Assembly (NCBI GenBank): GCA_032622095.1
Contig: CP136061.1
Coordinates: 53,209,762-53,273,761 of the forward strand
Source of the DNA: Siphonodentalium dalli
Taxonomy: Eukaryota; Mollusca; Scaphopoda; Gadilida; Siphonodentaliidae
Direction of reading: 5' to 3'
DNA length: 64,000 nt
Shown here: positions 46,880-59,129 of the stretch, piece after piece
Position numbering within the stretch: the first letter of the stretch is position 1
How the letters are laid out: each line of letters starts with the position of its first letter
The notes under the pieces: model-generated
What the model was told of the DNA's origin: nothing
Seen by the model: the letters and a program-made list of their open reading frames with translations, nothing else
Databases searched by the model: none
Translations under genes and position numbers: made by a program

Positions 46880-49420
46880 ATGGCCGACAATCGTACCGTC
46901 GGCGATGAGCTTAACCCAGCTGAAGACCTCTGTGTCATATGTGATTTTGGTTTTGTTAATGATCCACCGGTAAAGGTGTGGGCAAAAGGTATTGTGACTC
47001 TCATAAGCTTTTTCGGACAACGGGGGCGACCTAATTTGAAACAATACCTCACCGCGCGCAGCCAGGTGACGCCTGTCGACAAAGTGCTGGTGCATGCAGG
47101 TTGCCAGAGAGATTTTACCGACACAAAAAGAAAGACACAAGATAATTTGGTGGTTTCAGAAGCGAAAAGACTACGATCTGATGCAACGCCAATCAATATA
47201 GCAGAAGACTGCTTAATATGTGGAGTTCATACAAGCACTGATGTTAGACACCCAGATAGGTCCACACCAATGAGCCAAGTAGAGACCATCCCTTTCAGGG
47301 ACAAGCTCTTACAATGCTGTGCGCATAGACAGGATGCTTTAGCATATGACGTGGATAAGCGCATTCAAGGGCGCATTGACTTGGTAGCAGCATAGGCCGT
47401 TTACCACCACGGATATCTGACTCGATTCTTGCAAGGCAAGGATGTGAGTCAACCCGAAACAGGAAAAGCAGGTCGAAGATCAGATCAGGGTATGAAACAT
47501 TGGTTCGAAACGATTTGTAATTGGCTCGAGACAGAAGCTGGTGCTGAATTATACACTGTTAGTGAGTTACATTCCAGAATAGTTGAATTCGCAGGCGAGT
47601 CAGGGGTTTATACTATTAAAAGTTTGAAAGGTAACTTAGAGGAATACTATGCAGAATTCATTTTCTTCGCCGAGGTTAAGGGACGAAAGGATGTCGTTTG
47701 TTTTCGAAATATGGCCAAATTCATCATAAATGAAAAGTGGTACACTGATAAAAAACAGGATTTAGATGAGGAGGCAGACAGGATTGTCTTGACTGCAGCA
47801 AGAATAATAAAAGCACAAATAAGGGAGGCCGATTTCAGTCGCGAATCTCATCCACCCAGTGACGCTATATCTATTATTAGTCAGGGGCGAAATTGGATCC
47901 CGAATCACCTGCAAAGCCTACTAAAGATTTTAATTCCGTCCGATGTCAAGCAGAATAGCATCGGTCATTCCATTGTACAGGGTGCTCGTCCACATTCGGT
48001 TATAACACCAACGCTGTTTGGACTGGGTGTAGAAATGGACAATGTGTTTGGTTCCAAATGGCTAGTGAACGAGTTATCCTGGTTGGGATTCTCTGTTACC
48101 CACGATGAAGTTGAGAGGTACAAGCAATCCGTCATTCAGACCGAAACGCCCAGTCAAATACTAACTGACTATGCACCCGGTGCCTTCGTTCAGTGGGTGG
48201 CAGATAATGTCGACCACAACATAGCAACTCTATATGGCAAGGGGACCTTCCATGGAATGGGGATAGTTGCAATATATGCACCCATGAATCAATCAGCACT
48301 GAACATGAAATCGCGTGTAATCATGAGACAAAAGCGGTTGAGGGTTGATGAGCTCGTGAAAAACAAAGGAGTGTCCATCTCCCAATATGTTGATGTTATT
48401 GGCAAAGGAATTTCCAATATCAAACTGAAACCTCTTCTTCATTTGGCCACACCATATACCCTCCCATCTGACCTCAGCACAGATATGCTGTGGCACTCAG
48501 CATGCTTTTTCAGTAAGAGTGAAAAACCAAGCGCGAACTGGTCAGGTTTCATGCAAAGTGCTTACTCGCAGGACGACACTCTGACCGCTGAGAAATCAGA
48601 TGTTCTGTTCCTTCCCATCATCGATCTGAATCCGTCAGATGACGATTGCATTTATTATTCTACACTCATTTATGTTGAGGAACAGGCACGTAGATTGAAC
48701 ATCCACACGCCATATACCACTTTCGACCAGCCGTTGTGGCTCAAGGCTGTAAACATAATAAGTTCTAAGTCGATGAACATAGTGTGTAGGCTGGGCGGAG
48801 TTCACACTGTAATGAGCTTCATGGGGAGTATCGGTTCGATGATGAAGGGGTCGGGGTTAGAAGAAGCTTTGGAGAAAGTGTACGGTCAGAACACAGTGAC
48901 ACATATGATATCTGGAAAGGCAGTGTCGAGGGCATTGCGTGGTTACTACCTAGTTGAGGCTGCGCTTTTCAATAAGTTGATAGCTGAAGTTGTCCCAGTT
49001 GAAAAGGACGACAGTTCTGCGGACATCGAATCGGTAATGGAACAAGATGACATAGAAGCCTCGCACATGCAACAGTGTGATGTACACGTTGTTGGTGAAA
49101 ACACGATGGGCAAAATGCACCAGAGTGGAATGGACAGAATACAAAAACTGCGTGAAGAGATTGAAATTGGCGTTGTTCCTATATCCGCGGCTGCGGACTC
49201 AACTGAACTGTTGAAGGTCGAGCAATGTATCAATTGTTATAAATCACTGCTTGTCAAAGAATCCATCACAGCAAAATTGTGGGTGCAGTATATGGATTAT
49301 GTGCAAACCTTAAAGAACTTCATCCGTTCTGAGCGAACAGGGGATTGGAATCTGCATATTGTAACATTAGGGAAGATGCTGAACCTCTTCGCAGCCACTA
49401 GTCATATAAATTACGCATAA
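46880..49420 (+). pseudogene. Orphan multi-copy invertebrate family gene with one in-frame stop
   Basis: One reading frame runs from ATG 46880 (A at -3, G at +4) to the stop at 49418-49420: 845 residues, broken only by TAG at 47393-47395 (codon 172). Zinc ligands are C18-x2-C21 with H72-x2-C75, then C111-x2-C114, whose partner H-x2-C has become YHHGY just after the stop. The C-terminal 660 residues carry FVQWVADNVDHN, GTFHGMGI, TFDQPLWLKAVNI, RLGGVHTVMSFMGSIG and HMISGKAVSRALRG. I know these blocks from large uncharacterised families in corals and molluscs. Spaced Asp/His/Glu residues might mean an RNase-H-like transposase fold, which is inference. The single stop could be a recent mutation, an error, or readthrough. 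Confidence 0.75.
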
Positions 49421-49424
49421 ATTT

Positions 49425-50160
49425 GCTCTGTCCGAATTTTTTTTTTAATGTGGCAAATGACCACGGGAACAAACTCAGTAAAAAATAACAAAAATTTGGC
49501 CGAAAACAATTTGGGTCGAAAGTAGGAAATGCCTCGAAATTAGGCAAAGTCAAAAAAATGAAGGGAAAATGGCCCCAATGGGTCCAAATTCTCAAGTCGC
49601 CAGCTGGGCGGAACATTTTGGGCCGAAAATTTTCTGGGTCGAGTTCGTAAAAGTGTCGAACATGTGCTCGGTCCGAAAATTTTTAGAAAATGTGGCAAAT
49701 GACCACGGAACATTCTAAGTAAAAAATTTGGGCGGAAAAAAAATTGGGTCGAAAGTCCCGGTTTTTTTTTTTTTTTAGTTTTGAAAATATGGCAAATGAC
49801 CCAAGTTCTTAAGTGGCCAGCTCAGCGAAACACTTTGGGAGGAACATGACATTCTTTATCCTCAAAAATATCTCTTTCGGTCAATTTTTTCATCCCAAAT
49901 ACCCCCTTAGAGATAGCCATACTCCCGCCATTACGTCCGGGGGGGGGGGGGGGGTACCACCCTGAGAACGGTAAGTCAATTTAATGGCAGGAGTGTGGCC
50001 CGCCCTAAATACTCACTAGAAACGCCTCAACCCTCAGACCAGGTGGTACCATCCCAAAGGGGGTGAAAATCTGGTTTGGATCTTTTTATTCTTTATTCGC
50101 AAACATGTCTTTTTCGGTCAACTTGACAGCATGAGTGGGTGACCCGCGCCAAATACCACA
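49425..50160 (-). repeat. Repeat array in inverted orientation to 60780-62200
   Basis: On the minus strand it carries the blocks GTGGTCATTTGCCACATT, GGACCGAGCACATGTTCGAC, ACTTTTACGAACTCGACCC, AAAATGTTCCGCCCAGCTGG and GACTTTGCCTAATTTCGAGG, the same in order as the array at 60880-62200. Further right, GACCCGCGCCAAATACC (50141-50157) is the inverse of GGTATTTGACGCGGGTC at 60827. It starts only five bases after the stop of the orphan gene. A G run lies at 49939-49955. Confidence 0.8.
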
Positions 50161-50764
50161 TAGACCCCCCCCCGCCGCCATCAACCTCACCCCAAATAAA
50201 CAAAATATTAACTCTACCCCTCACCCCTTGGGTAAGAACCATACAGACTGATGCAGCCCATATTTGACCAAAGATCGACCGGTGTCCTTTAATATGGCAA
50301 AATAGATTCCGGTAAATAGATACCGGCGTTTGACGTCTTTGCTACACCAGGGCCTGGAACCTACGTCACCGGAAGGGTAACCCTACATCAAAATAACTGT
50401 CAATAAAGTTCGACTCGCTACTTCGACATCGTTTTTTAAATAAATACAATCGATTTCGATGTAGTATTATAAGCAAAGGAGCTATGCGACCTGCAAATCT
50501 CAACAAATACAGAAACCGAAAATCGGAAAGAATTGCTTATAATGAGAATTTCGCGTTCGCAATTCAAAATCGCGTCCGATTTCCTATTTTCGTGCAGGTG
50601 TTAACGCCAACATTTAATGTTCTCCGCGCCCTAAACTCATTTTAAAACCGTATACATTGAGTTTCGGGATATTATAAATGCTAAAATTTGAATCAATAAC
50701 AAAAAATTAACTTCTCCGTGGTTTGTTTGTTAATTTCTTTGGAGAGTATCTGTAACGTCATATA

Positions 50765-50776
50765 CATGACGTCATG
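50765..50776. promoter_or_regulatory. CRE-like palindrome CATGACGTCATG
   Basis: A perfect 12-base palindrome containing TGACGTCA, the consensus of CREB/ATF-type bZIP factors, with further ACGTCA half-sites around it (50755, 50790, 50796). No gene start is nearby, so function is speculative. Confidence 0.35.
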
Positions 50777-51002
50777 AGTAAATTTAACGTCAACGTCATA
50801 GCAATAATTATTAACAAGTTCGGGTAAAAAGTGTCCAATAATTCGTTTTAATTTATGTGCATTTTTTGTTAACGTGTGTTATCATAATCATTTGCACTTA
50901 TACATTCTGTAGATTATATTTATAAACATAAGTCCTATACAAATCATTTATAAATCATATGATTTATTGAATTTGTGTCTACAAAAAATAACACTTCCTG
51001 AA

Positions 51003-51059
51003 ACGACATATATGTCGTTCTACTCCTCAACCGATAGACGACATATACGTCGTTCTACT
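51003..51059. repeat. Pair of 16-bp palindromes ACGACATATRYGTCGT
   Basis: ACGACATATATGTCGT (51003-51018) and ACGACATATACGTCGT (51038-51053), each followed by TCTACT, are spaced 35 bases apart. This looks operator-like, but no associated gene is seen. Confidence 0.6.
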
Positions 51060-52019
51060 TGCCAAAGGGCACACAAAGAATTTTTATGAATTTGTCTATT
51101 AATGGTAACGCCCACATCGCGTTGACGCTCACATAATATTGGCCTGTTTGCACTAACAATTGAGTCACCATCCGTATAATCCGGTAGATGAACTATTAAC
51201 GATCGTGTTCACATATACACACTCTGTTAAATGCGTTACAATACACAAATGGCTGTTATCGAGATGCCAATATACTATTTGAAAATACTATATATAAAGA
51301 CGAACATAAATTCATGGCATAATCAGGGATAATCATTGTTTTTATGTTCTCGTTGTATATTCGGTAGTTTAATTAAGTGTATGTCATGCCATTCGTTCTC
51401 TTATTCCATATTCATTGTAGTATTACTTTGTTATTCCAGTCTATTTCCGTTGGTTGAATCCATGTTGATTTGTTCATATTTCCAGTTTCGTCTGATAGTT
51501 GAAACATTATCATGCAATAAAGATTTCTTTAATTATATTCTATTACTAACATTCATTGTTTACCCATGTTTATTGATAATGAATTGAATGTGTTATTCGG
51601 TCCAGGAACCTTCGTTGTCAAACAATTAATCTGGTCACGCATCAATTATATTCGCAATCCAAAACCAAAACATCGGGATATATGTAACGGATAAATACAT
51701 TTTCAAACACCCTGACCCATCATCAGTTAATAATCATAAAGTATGTTTAGGTACTCAAGTCCCAAAAACTAATTGGTCACATATATATTAACTATAGCAG
51801 GTTATATAGTGAATTGTGAACATAATATGGTTCCTGTGGCTGGATATTCATTTAGTTTGGTTATGTTTAACATTATATATTACAAAATTTATATAAACTG
51901 GATATTCCGTTTATTGAATACTTTTCCATACAAAAATGATATATATACAAGGAAAAAAACTAACTTAAAGTTGAATAGAAGAAAAAATTACAACAAAAAG
52001 AGGCTTGTTGTGTCGTCTA

Positions 52020-52110
52020 AGAGGGGGGGGGGGTAAAAAGAAATTCCGTATATAGGGTCGGTGTGGGTGGGTGGTCCAGAGGCGGAAAAAATCGTGCTTG
52101 TAATTTTTTT
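52020..52110. mobile_element. Poly-G-led MITE-like fragment
   Basis: A 12-13 base G run, then GGGTCGGTGTGGGTGGGTGG and GGCGGAAAAAATCG, the block order of the poly-G family. The right end is not identified. Confidence 0.5.
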
Positions 52111-52970
52111 CTATATAGCTATATATAGCAGCTATAGTGACTCTTTAGCCTCAGATTTAGCAACATTCTGGATTTCACAGGATCCCGGACCACTTCACAG
52201 TGGACCACCGTAATAGCGTTCAGGAAACTTATTATCATATGTGTCTGAGAATAAACTATTACAACAACAAGAAATATTTAGTAACACAATTAATATATTA
52301 CCCAGTTGTATTACTTGAATAAAAGTAATAAAACATAAAAGCTGTATCACAAATTGGATACTACATGGTGAATACTCAATGATGACTATATATCATTAAC
52401 ATAATTGTTGCATAACATGAAATTGAAAAGGGTATCTCATAAATTTCTAATGTCTGAAATACTGTCTTGTCCTGGCATGTAATCAAATTCATTCCTTCTG
52501 GTTATTTCTCATCTTGAATGATTGCAAGTAATGTTAATTTGCAACAATTATCCAAATAAAACTGAATTGGTCATGATGAATGACCGTTAACTGTTTACTG
52601 CTCAGACAATCCCAACTGAAGGTGACGCTATTCTCATTGAATTTCCGAACTTCATCTTGGAGCTTTACTGCTCAACAAGACTAAACTAAATACTAATTGT
52701 ATACTGTTATCACTTACAAATAGCTGAACTGAAATATTATTTATTTATTTATTAAGGCTATAATGGGGTCTAGGGCGATTTGTGACATATATATAGTGTA
52801 CCTACACAATGCTTTATTATTGTTGTTAGATACTGAAAACACCAGAAACGTCTGGAAATACAGTTTATTTTTCGTTTTTTTCTGAGCTGTGTTTACCAAT
52901 TAGTAAGACAGTTAACACAGTTATTGAAGAACGGCTAAAAAAAACTCTGAAATTTTGATAAAAACATGAG
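52110..52970. other. Gene-free AT-rich stretch
   Basis: Nothing is recognised beyond a TATT-type microsatellite near 52738-52756. Confidence 0.5.
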
Positions 52971-52973
52971 AAA

Positions 52974-53092
52974 GAGGGGGTGGGTCCCCAAAATTTTGGA
53001 GGAGAAAAATATTTTTGGGGTGGTGGGTCCCTCTGGTCGGAAAAAAACTTTTTGGTGTGAATTTTTTTTCAAGACCCCCCCCCCCTGGCTGG
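52974..53092. mobile_element. Poly-C-ended MITE-like element
   Basis: Starts with GAGGGGGTGGGTCCCC, has GGTGGTGGGTCCC and GGTCGGAAAAAAAC inside, and ends in a 13-C run followed by TG. CAGGG-type ends are characteristic of hAT elements. Confidence 0.55.
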
Positions 53093-53465
53093 CTCAACCA
53101 GTTTTCGTAGCTGGTTATCTAGCTAAGCCGGCTTAGTCACGACGTTCGTGGCTGACGAAATATGGCAGCTCAGTCGGCTGAGACGTTATCATTCAGAGTA
53201 TTTCGTTTCCGAAATTTTCCTAATACCCGGTTATAGACACCCGCTGGTTTTAGCGTTTGTTGTGAACCCGTAGAATTCCAGACCACACAGGACCACGCGT
53301 GTTTTATTTTTAGGTGTTGGGCTTTTCCGTTATGCCGAGAATCCACGAAGGACTCATAAAATGACTGGCAGGGGTGTACTATGTAGTTTCCCATATATAC
53401 AATCGGTATAAGTTACATTACGACTTCTGTCGACTTCAGACGGATATCATCACTGGCATCTTGCG

Positions 53466-53580
53466 ATATATAACATAACATAACATTTTTATTGACATAA
53501 TACACCCACGCGGGGCAGTTGTCATAATACAGATAATTTAAACACAAGTCAAGACAATTTCATATAAAAAATATATATAT
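53466..53580 (-). mobile_element. LINE 3' tail, minus strand
   Basis: On the minus strand: ATTATGACAACTGCCCCGCG, TGGGTGTATTATGTCAATAA and AAATGTTATGTTATGTTAT, that is a 3' untranslated end, AATAAA-like signal and TGTTA tandem tail. This form is typical of LINE ends in molluscs. Confidence 0.55.
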
Positions 53581-53779
53581 AACATGTATTTGTAACTCGA
53601 CACTATATTCTCAATTATTTGCGGAAAACTGCCGAACCATGTTACAGATCAGATTGCAAATGCTCGGGTGTTCAGCCTTCGTGAGGAATATGAACTTTTC
53701 TATTTCATCAAAGTTTACGAAAATTGGTTGATGAAATCCTATTGCTGAATCCGATAGTATTGATATATAATATGTCAAA

Positions 53780-54020
53780 CTATTTTCTATTACCTTAAAT
53801 TCTACATGTTATGTGCATATATTGACAAATGTCAGCGAAATGAGACTGAGTCGTGTCGAAATAAACGATTTCGTCATCGGCAGTCACTGCATTTAAGTAG
53901 TATATAAGAATGACGGTGTATGTTGCCAATTTAGATATAACATTTGTAAAAATAACTACTTTGAACAAGATTATTCTCCACTTCTATTCGATAACCTTAC
54001 CGGAGTGTTTCACATCACTT
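53780..54020 (+). repeat. Dispersed repeat, copy related to 200-550
   Basis: See 200-550: same blocks in the same order and orientation. Confidence 0.6.
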
Positions 54021-55129
54021 TAAAAGTTTTTTCTTTCATTAATTTCAGAAACATTTGAATTTGAAACAAAAATTTAATAATACAACTTAAAGCTTCTTCC
54101 TGGTTCAACTCAAGCAGTGGCGATATTGCATCAACCAGAATGACCCTTTTTCTTATTCCCTATAATAATATTGATATATAAAGGTCATATAATTACTTAT
54201 TATTTTATTAATTTGTCTTGTGATAGTTATTCCGTGAAAAACGTATTAATTAGCCTGCCACAAGTGAAGTAGTCTACTTTTAAGCCGATGTATACCGATT
54301 CGCCTCGGCAATATTCGGGGATCTTATAGCGAGGGAAGAATTATACTCTTGCGCTTCCATAAGTTCCATTAACTCTGAAGGCATACACTACTCACTAGTC
54401 CTAAAACTAATTGTGATATTCGGTGAAAGAAAGAATTCAGCCAAATTGCCGATTTTGGAATAAAATGTTGACTATATGTAGGCGTTACCATTTATGTCAC
54501 AATTCCAGTTTTAAAAGTCAATGTAGGCGTTACCATTTCAAAACTCTGAAACATGCCTCGAAAATTGGTGACGGAAACCACCTGAATGCGATAATCTTTA
54601 CAACAGTTACATATATATCTCGGTATAGATGACTGTGAGCTAGCAAACAATGTTTTTCAGCTCATAAGCAATGATTTTTTTAGTGGTTTATGAACATAGT
54701 TTGCAAAAACGATAAATACTCACTTCGAGTCGCACCGAGCAGCCGCCATTTTTCGGTGAAAAACTTTGTTTTATGACGTAGGTTCCAGGCCCCGTACACA
54801 CAAATAACATTGACTGGAATATCAGACATCGTTCACAGACATGTAGCTATTTCGACGACCGACGTCATATCTGATGTATGGAAATGTACTTGGGAATATT
54901 TGCGTCGTGACTAGGGACGTGGCTTGGGGTCTCGTTTGTTGAGGTCCATGGGTTCAGTTCCTTGCTCCGTATTCCTTATTCAGCCTTCGATTCAAATCTG
55001 CTAGTTCCTTGTTCCCTGTGTCTTATTCAACCTCCGATTCAATTTTATAATAGGTAGTATTTCTTCAGCCACCGATTCGAAATATTGCTGGATTGGGCAG
55101 GAAATAGCCCAATATGCCCGATCACAAAT
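54021..55129. other. Gene-free stretch
   Basis: No gene. GTAGGCGTTACCATTT occurs twice (near 54478 and 54523), 45 bases apart. Near 54970-55080, TTCCTTGTTCC / CTTATTCA / CGATTCAA blocks recur about every 55 bases as a faint short repeat. Confidence 0.5.
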
Positions 55130-55265
55130 TGGCATAATTAGAGGTTGGCGTAAAAAATGTTGATAAATTCCCAATTGTGGGAGATCTATTTGGTGGCCAC
55201 TCTTGGTGTAAATCCGTCCATAGCCACCTTAGGGGGAACCACTGTCAAAAAAAATACCCGGGTAG
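55130..55265 (+). repeat. GGGCGTAAGTAGAG-family repeat, single unit
   Basis: Contains AAATTCCCAATTGTGGGAGA, GGTGGCCACTCTTGGTGTAA and TCCGTCCATAGCCACCTTAG, matching units of the array at 56620-57300. Immediately followed by a poly-G MITE-like element. Confidence 0.7.
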
Positions 55266-55400
55266 CGGGGGGGGGGGGGGTGGGGGTAATAACAATCAGC
55301 GGGAAGTATTCCGGGGTGGGTGGTGAAAGAGGGAAAAAATGCATTTTTTCATGCAAATATTTTACTGAAGACATTTTGTGCCTGTATTTGACATTTGTAA
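55266..55400. mobile_element. Poly-G-led MITE-like element
   Basis: A G run, TGGGGGTAATAA, then CCGGGGTGGGTGGTGAAAGA and GGGAAAAAATGC, then TGCAAATATTTTACTGAAG. The TGCAAATATTTTACT block is shared with the right end of the 56468-56604 element. Confidence 0.55.
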
Positions 55401-56467
55401 CAGTTTATAACTTATTATAACTGTAAAAAATAACATGTTTATGTTACTGGGAGCTCACATGGGCCTAAGTAGCTATGGCATGTTGCATATGGTACGGTAC
55501 AAAACTTCCTTCCCGACTCCATTCGGAAAGAACACGGCATGGACATTTTTAGAAAAACTAAATATGGAATCTTATATTTTCAACAAGATAATAAGTAAAA
55601 ATAGACTTTATGCCAGTGAGGATACTTCTACAATATTGTAGAAGTTTAGAAATTTATGACGGAAATAAATTAGGTGTTTCCTTGATGAACTTATGAAACA
55701 TAAACATAAAGACCTTCGAGAAATGTAAAACTGAAATAAATATATTTTCCTGAAGAAACTAAGACCATTAAGCCTATATATCATTGCGTGCATGGAAAAA
55801 TAGCGAGCAACTGTCTCAAACATTAATGTTACTATATATAGACAATAACAGTTACTATCATCAGTATATATCAAGTCAATCAGTGAATTATTTGCATATC
55901 TATTAACTCAGATGGCTAAATCTGTTACTCCCACAACACCTAAAGTATCCAAGTCTGGTATATTACCTGCTTATCATTTAGTGTAATAGTATTGTTGCCT
56001 CAGTAAACTAACAAAAGTTGTATGGAATAATGCTGAGCTGGTTGACAGACTAATCAGAAAACAGTTACAAATTATGGAATTGTGCATCCTGTGTGGACCT
56101 AGGCTTAAATTGCTAATATCAGCAATTGGTCAAGTAATAGTTCCAATTGCAGCCTGTTAAATCTCCTCTCTGCGTTTATCTAATTTCAAAATATGTCAAC
56201 TCTAATTGAATTGGAGCTTAACAACTGATATATCACGGACGTGTCTACAAAATGTCAGCAGTGACTCGAAAGTAAAGATTGAGTTAGTTGTCCTGAGATA
56301 ATGCTATCAGCTAAAAAGGTATTACAGCCAAATATTCAAACACATGTTCGGTTCATGTAATAGGGTAGCTTGCAAGGGAATTTGGACTAAATGTGATAAG
56401 TTCCCAGTGGTATGAGCAATATCTGTAGGTTTGTATGTTGTTTCGGACGAAAATTAGTGAAATTTGG
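55401..56467. other. Gene-free stretch
   Basis: No supported gene; frames around 55435 and 55608 are unremarkable. Nothing else is recognised. Confidence 0.5.
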
Positions 56468-56604
56468 GGGCGGGTGTCACAAAATAGGGAGTAATGTTTT
56501 TTTTCTTCAGGTTTGGGGGGATGGTGGTTCCCGAAAACGGAAAATGACACATGCAAAAAAACGGCATACCTTCCTGCAAATATTTTACTACCCCCCCCCC
56601 CCCT
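56468..56604. mobile_element. Poly-C-ended MITE-like element
   Basis: Left GGGGGCGGGTGTCAC, middle GGGGGGATGGTGGTTCCCG and CGGAAAATGACAC, right TGCAAATATTTTACTA followed by a 14-C run and TG. It has the same block order as other poly-G family members, read in one direction, and is about 137 bp. Confidence 0.6.
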
Positions 56605-56619
56605 GTGGGTAGGCCGTTA

Positions 56620-57300
56620 TACCCGCAGTCAAATTTGGCCGTGAGTAGACACCCTTAGGGTAATTCACCGCAATAATAGTACCAGGGTAGCCCAGTATAC
56701 CCTGCCATTAATTGGTCGTAAGTAGAATCTTGCGTCAAAACAGACCCTTAAATGTTGCCAAATTCCCGATTCTGGGGGATTCATCTTATTTGGGGCCACT
56801 GTTGGCACCTAGGGGCAAATTACTGTAAAAAAAGTATCTGGTTAGCACATTGTAACTGCCACAAATTGGGCGTAAGTAGAGGCTGGTATCACAACTGACC
56901 CTAAACTTTGGAAAGAATTCGCCTATAGTCACCCTTGGGGCAAGTCAAAAACAAAAAACAATCATCGGTAGCCTCTTAGCTCAGGTCACAAGTATAAGTA
57001 AAGTCTGGCGTCAAAACGGACCTAAAATTGTTGGAGATATATCATATTTGTGGTCCCTTTTGGTGTGAGTTCGTCCATAGCCAATCACTGTCAAAAAAGT
57101 ACCGAAATAACCCATAATAACCGGTCACAAATTGGGCGTAAGTAGAGTCTGACGTAAAAACTGACCATAAACTGTTGCTAAATTCCTGATCGTGCAAGAC
57201 CTATGCAAGTGGATGCCTCTTTTGTGGTGAATTAATACATAACAAATTTAGGGGCGAATCACTATCGGAAAGGTACCGAGGTAGTCAATTTTAACTCAAA
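56620..57300 (+). repeat. Degenerate ~170-bp tandem array, GGGCGTAAGTAGAG family
   Basis: About four units with ACAAATTGGGCGTAAGTAGA, GTCTGGCGTCAAAAC.GACC, CTAAA.TGTTGCCAAATTCC, CGATTGTGGGAGA, GGTGTGAGTTCGTCCATAGCC and CACTGTCAAAAAAGTACC. Divergence between units is high. No coding frame. Confidence 0.8.
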
Positions 57301-58700
57301 TGTTCGTAATGTAAACAAACCGAGATTTCGTCACCTCGGAGTTTAAAAACACAATAAAACATAAGAATCCGTCTCTTGTGTACAAATTATTTCAGAATAT
57401 AAACGATCTATATCAAAGAATTTTAAATGCGGACACAAATTTGTTTTATTGAGTGTAAACTGGGAGAATATTACTGAAATTAGCCAAATAATAACGCTAT
57501 TGATAGTAACGCTGGGGGAGAACTTCGGTTGATGGTGAACTTGAAGCAAAGCATTGTCAATTGCATTGTCACATTCATCACATCATGTTCATTTCATAAT
57601 TTCATCCATAAAATACCGCCCGAACGCATGTCGATTTCAAATTCGGCGGATACGTCACCATTGACCGAATTAACGTGAACCTGCATGAATATGTCTTCTG
57701 CTTTGTTCGTTATTATATGTTCCTTCTTATTCAAGAAATAGTAGGATTGTATTATATCGATGGATTATCAGATATACGTATGTACTATCTAGTCTTATAG
57801 CAATTTCATATTTAAAATGTGTTGTTTCGTTAAATGCAGTCGTTTTGCATAATTGTCTCTGTATAGTGCAGAAACACAGGCATTTTTGGCCAACATTAGT
57901 TGGAAAATAAAGCTTTGCCCATGAAGCTAATGGTGTGGTCTTGTTATCGCACGTGAACTCATCTTCCAATCGCAAAAACACAAATGTAAAGCTTATTATG
58001 GGAACTCAGGACTATATAGTGCAAATGTCAGTCAATTTATTGATTAAGTACCCACATGTACAAGTTCTAGGGACGTGGCTAGAGGTTTCCTCAAATTTCC
58101 GACCAACTGCACCCCCCCCCCCTGAACCAAACATCAATCTCACAGGTTCGCAGAATTCCATTTTCACCCCTTGGAAATATCCAACTTGACACACCCTAAG
58201 ATTGGAAAATAACCAACCTGTACTGGTTGAAAAAAATCAAACAATGAGAACAATTCCAACCTATATATGGTGTCAAATTAATGTCCAACTAATGTTGTGT
58301 CGTGCATGACATTTCCTACTGCTGGAAATGTACCGAAGTTTAGTTTAGACACGTTTATTTTAAAATATTTGTCAAATTTAAATAACACATGCTATATAAC
58401 ACATACATCTGTTTATACAGACAATGGGATTGGAGGACAAGTGCTGACTCACTTTATGGTACCCCCTCTCCCATATGTTATTACACTGAAAAATAAATAA
58501 TTAGTAATGGCAAAGCAACATGACTACAAAAACAAGTTGAACATATATACAGATCACCTGTCAACCCCTCCCCCGAGTTAGTCATAAGTTTGTATATGTA
58601 TTTATCTAAAATCGGGTTTGTTTGTTGCGTTTGCTGGCTTGTACGTATCCTTATTTGGAACAGTTAGTCAAAATAATCCCGATTTGCCTCACGTATGAAT
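57301..58700. other. Gene-free stretch with poly-C at 58109
   Basis: No gene is supported. TGCACCCCCCCCCCCCTGAA at about 58105-58124 looks like another CAGGGG-type terminus on the minus strand; its partner is not found. Confidence 0.5.
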
Positions 58701-58732
58701 GACTGTACAGCTAAGAAAATTGTACCAAAGTT

Positions 58733-58790
58733 CGGGGGGGGGGGTAGTGACACCCTATCAACCCCTGTCGCCACGTCCATGTACAACTGC
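58733..58790. repeat. Poly-G tract followed by TAGTGACACC
   Basis: An 11-12 base G run then TAGTGACACCCTATCAACCC. Possibly another truncated member of the poly-G family; too little sequence to be sure. Confidence 0.4.
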
Positions 58791-59129
58791 CGAGTTTCAT
58801 GGGTTCTCCACAACGTCTTCGGAATTTGATTCAGGAGACCTAGAGCTGTTAGAAATTCTTGCCCTCAACAATAAACACACTTTAACTTGAAAAAAAGAAG
58901 ATGCGATTAAGTCCGATTGGCAGCTAATTAGGTACCATGTATATACACATAGAAGCAAAGCATGACTTTCACAACAAACATGAACGTTATAAATATAAGA
59001 TACAAATGATACTTGTGTCAAATACATGAGTCATGGTTGACGCTGGGAGGACATTAAACATAGTATCGGACACCACGTGGATTTCAAAATCTGACCTAGA
59101 ATCGGGAATTAGCCCCGCCCCCGTAATCG

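Larger units (their letters stand above)
50161..52015. other. Gene-free stretch with small palindromes
   Basis: No gene is supported; frames at 51336 and 51773 are AT-rich noise. CCAGGGCCTGGAACCTACGT at 50347-50366 has its inverse near 54776-54795. Small palindromes are listed separately. Confidence 0.55.
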
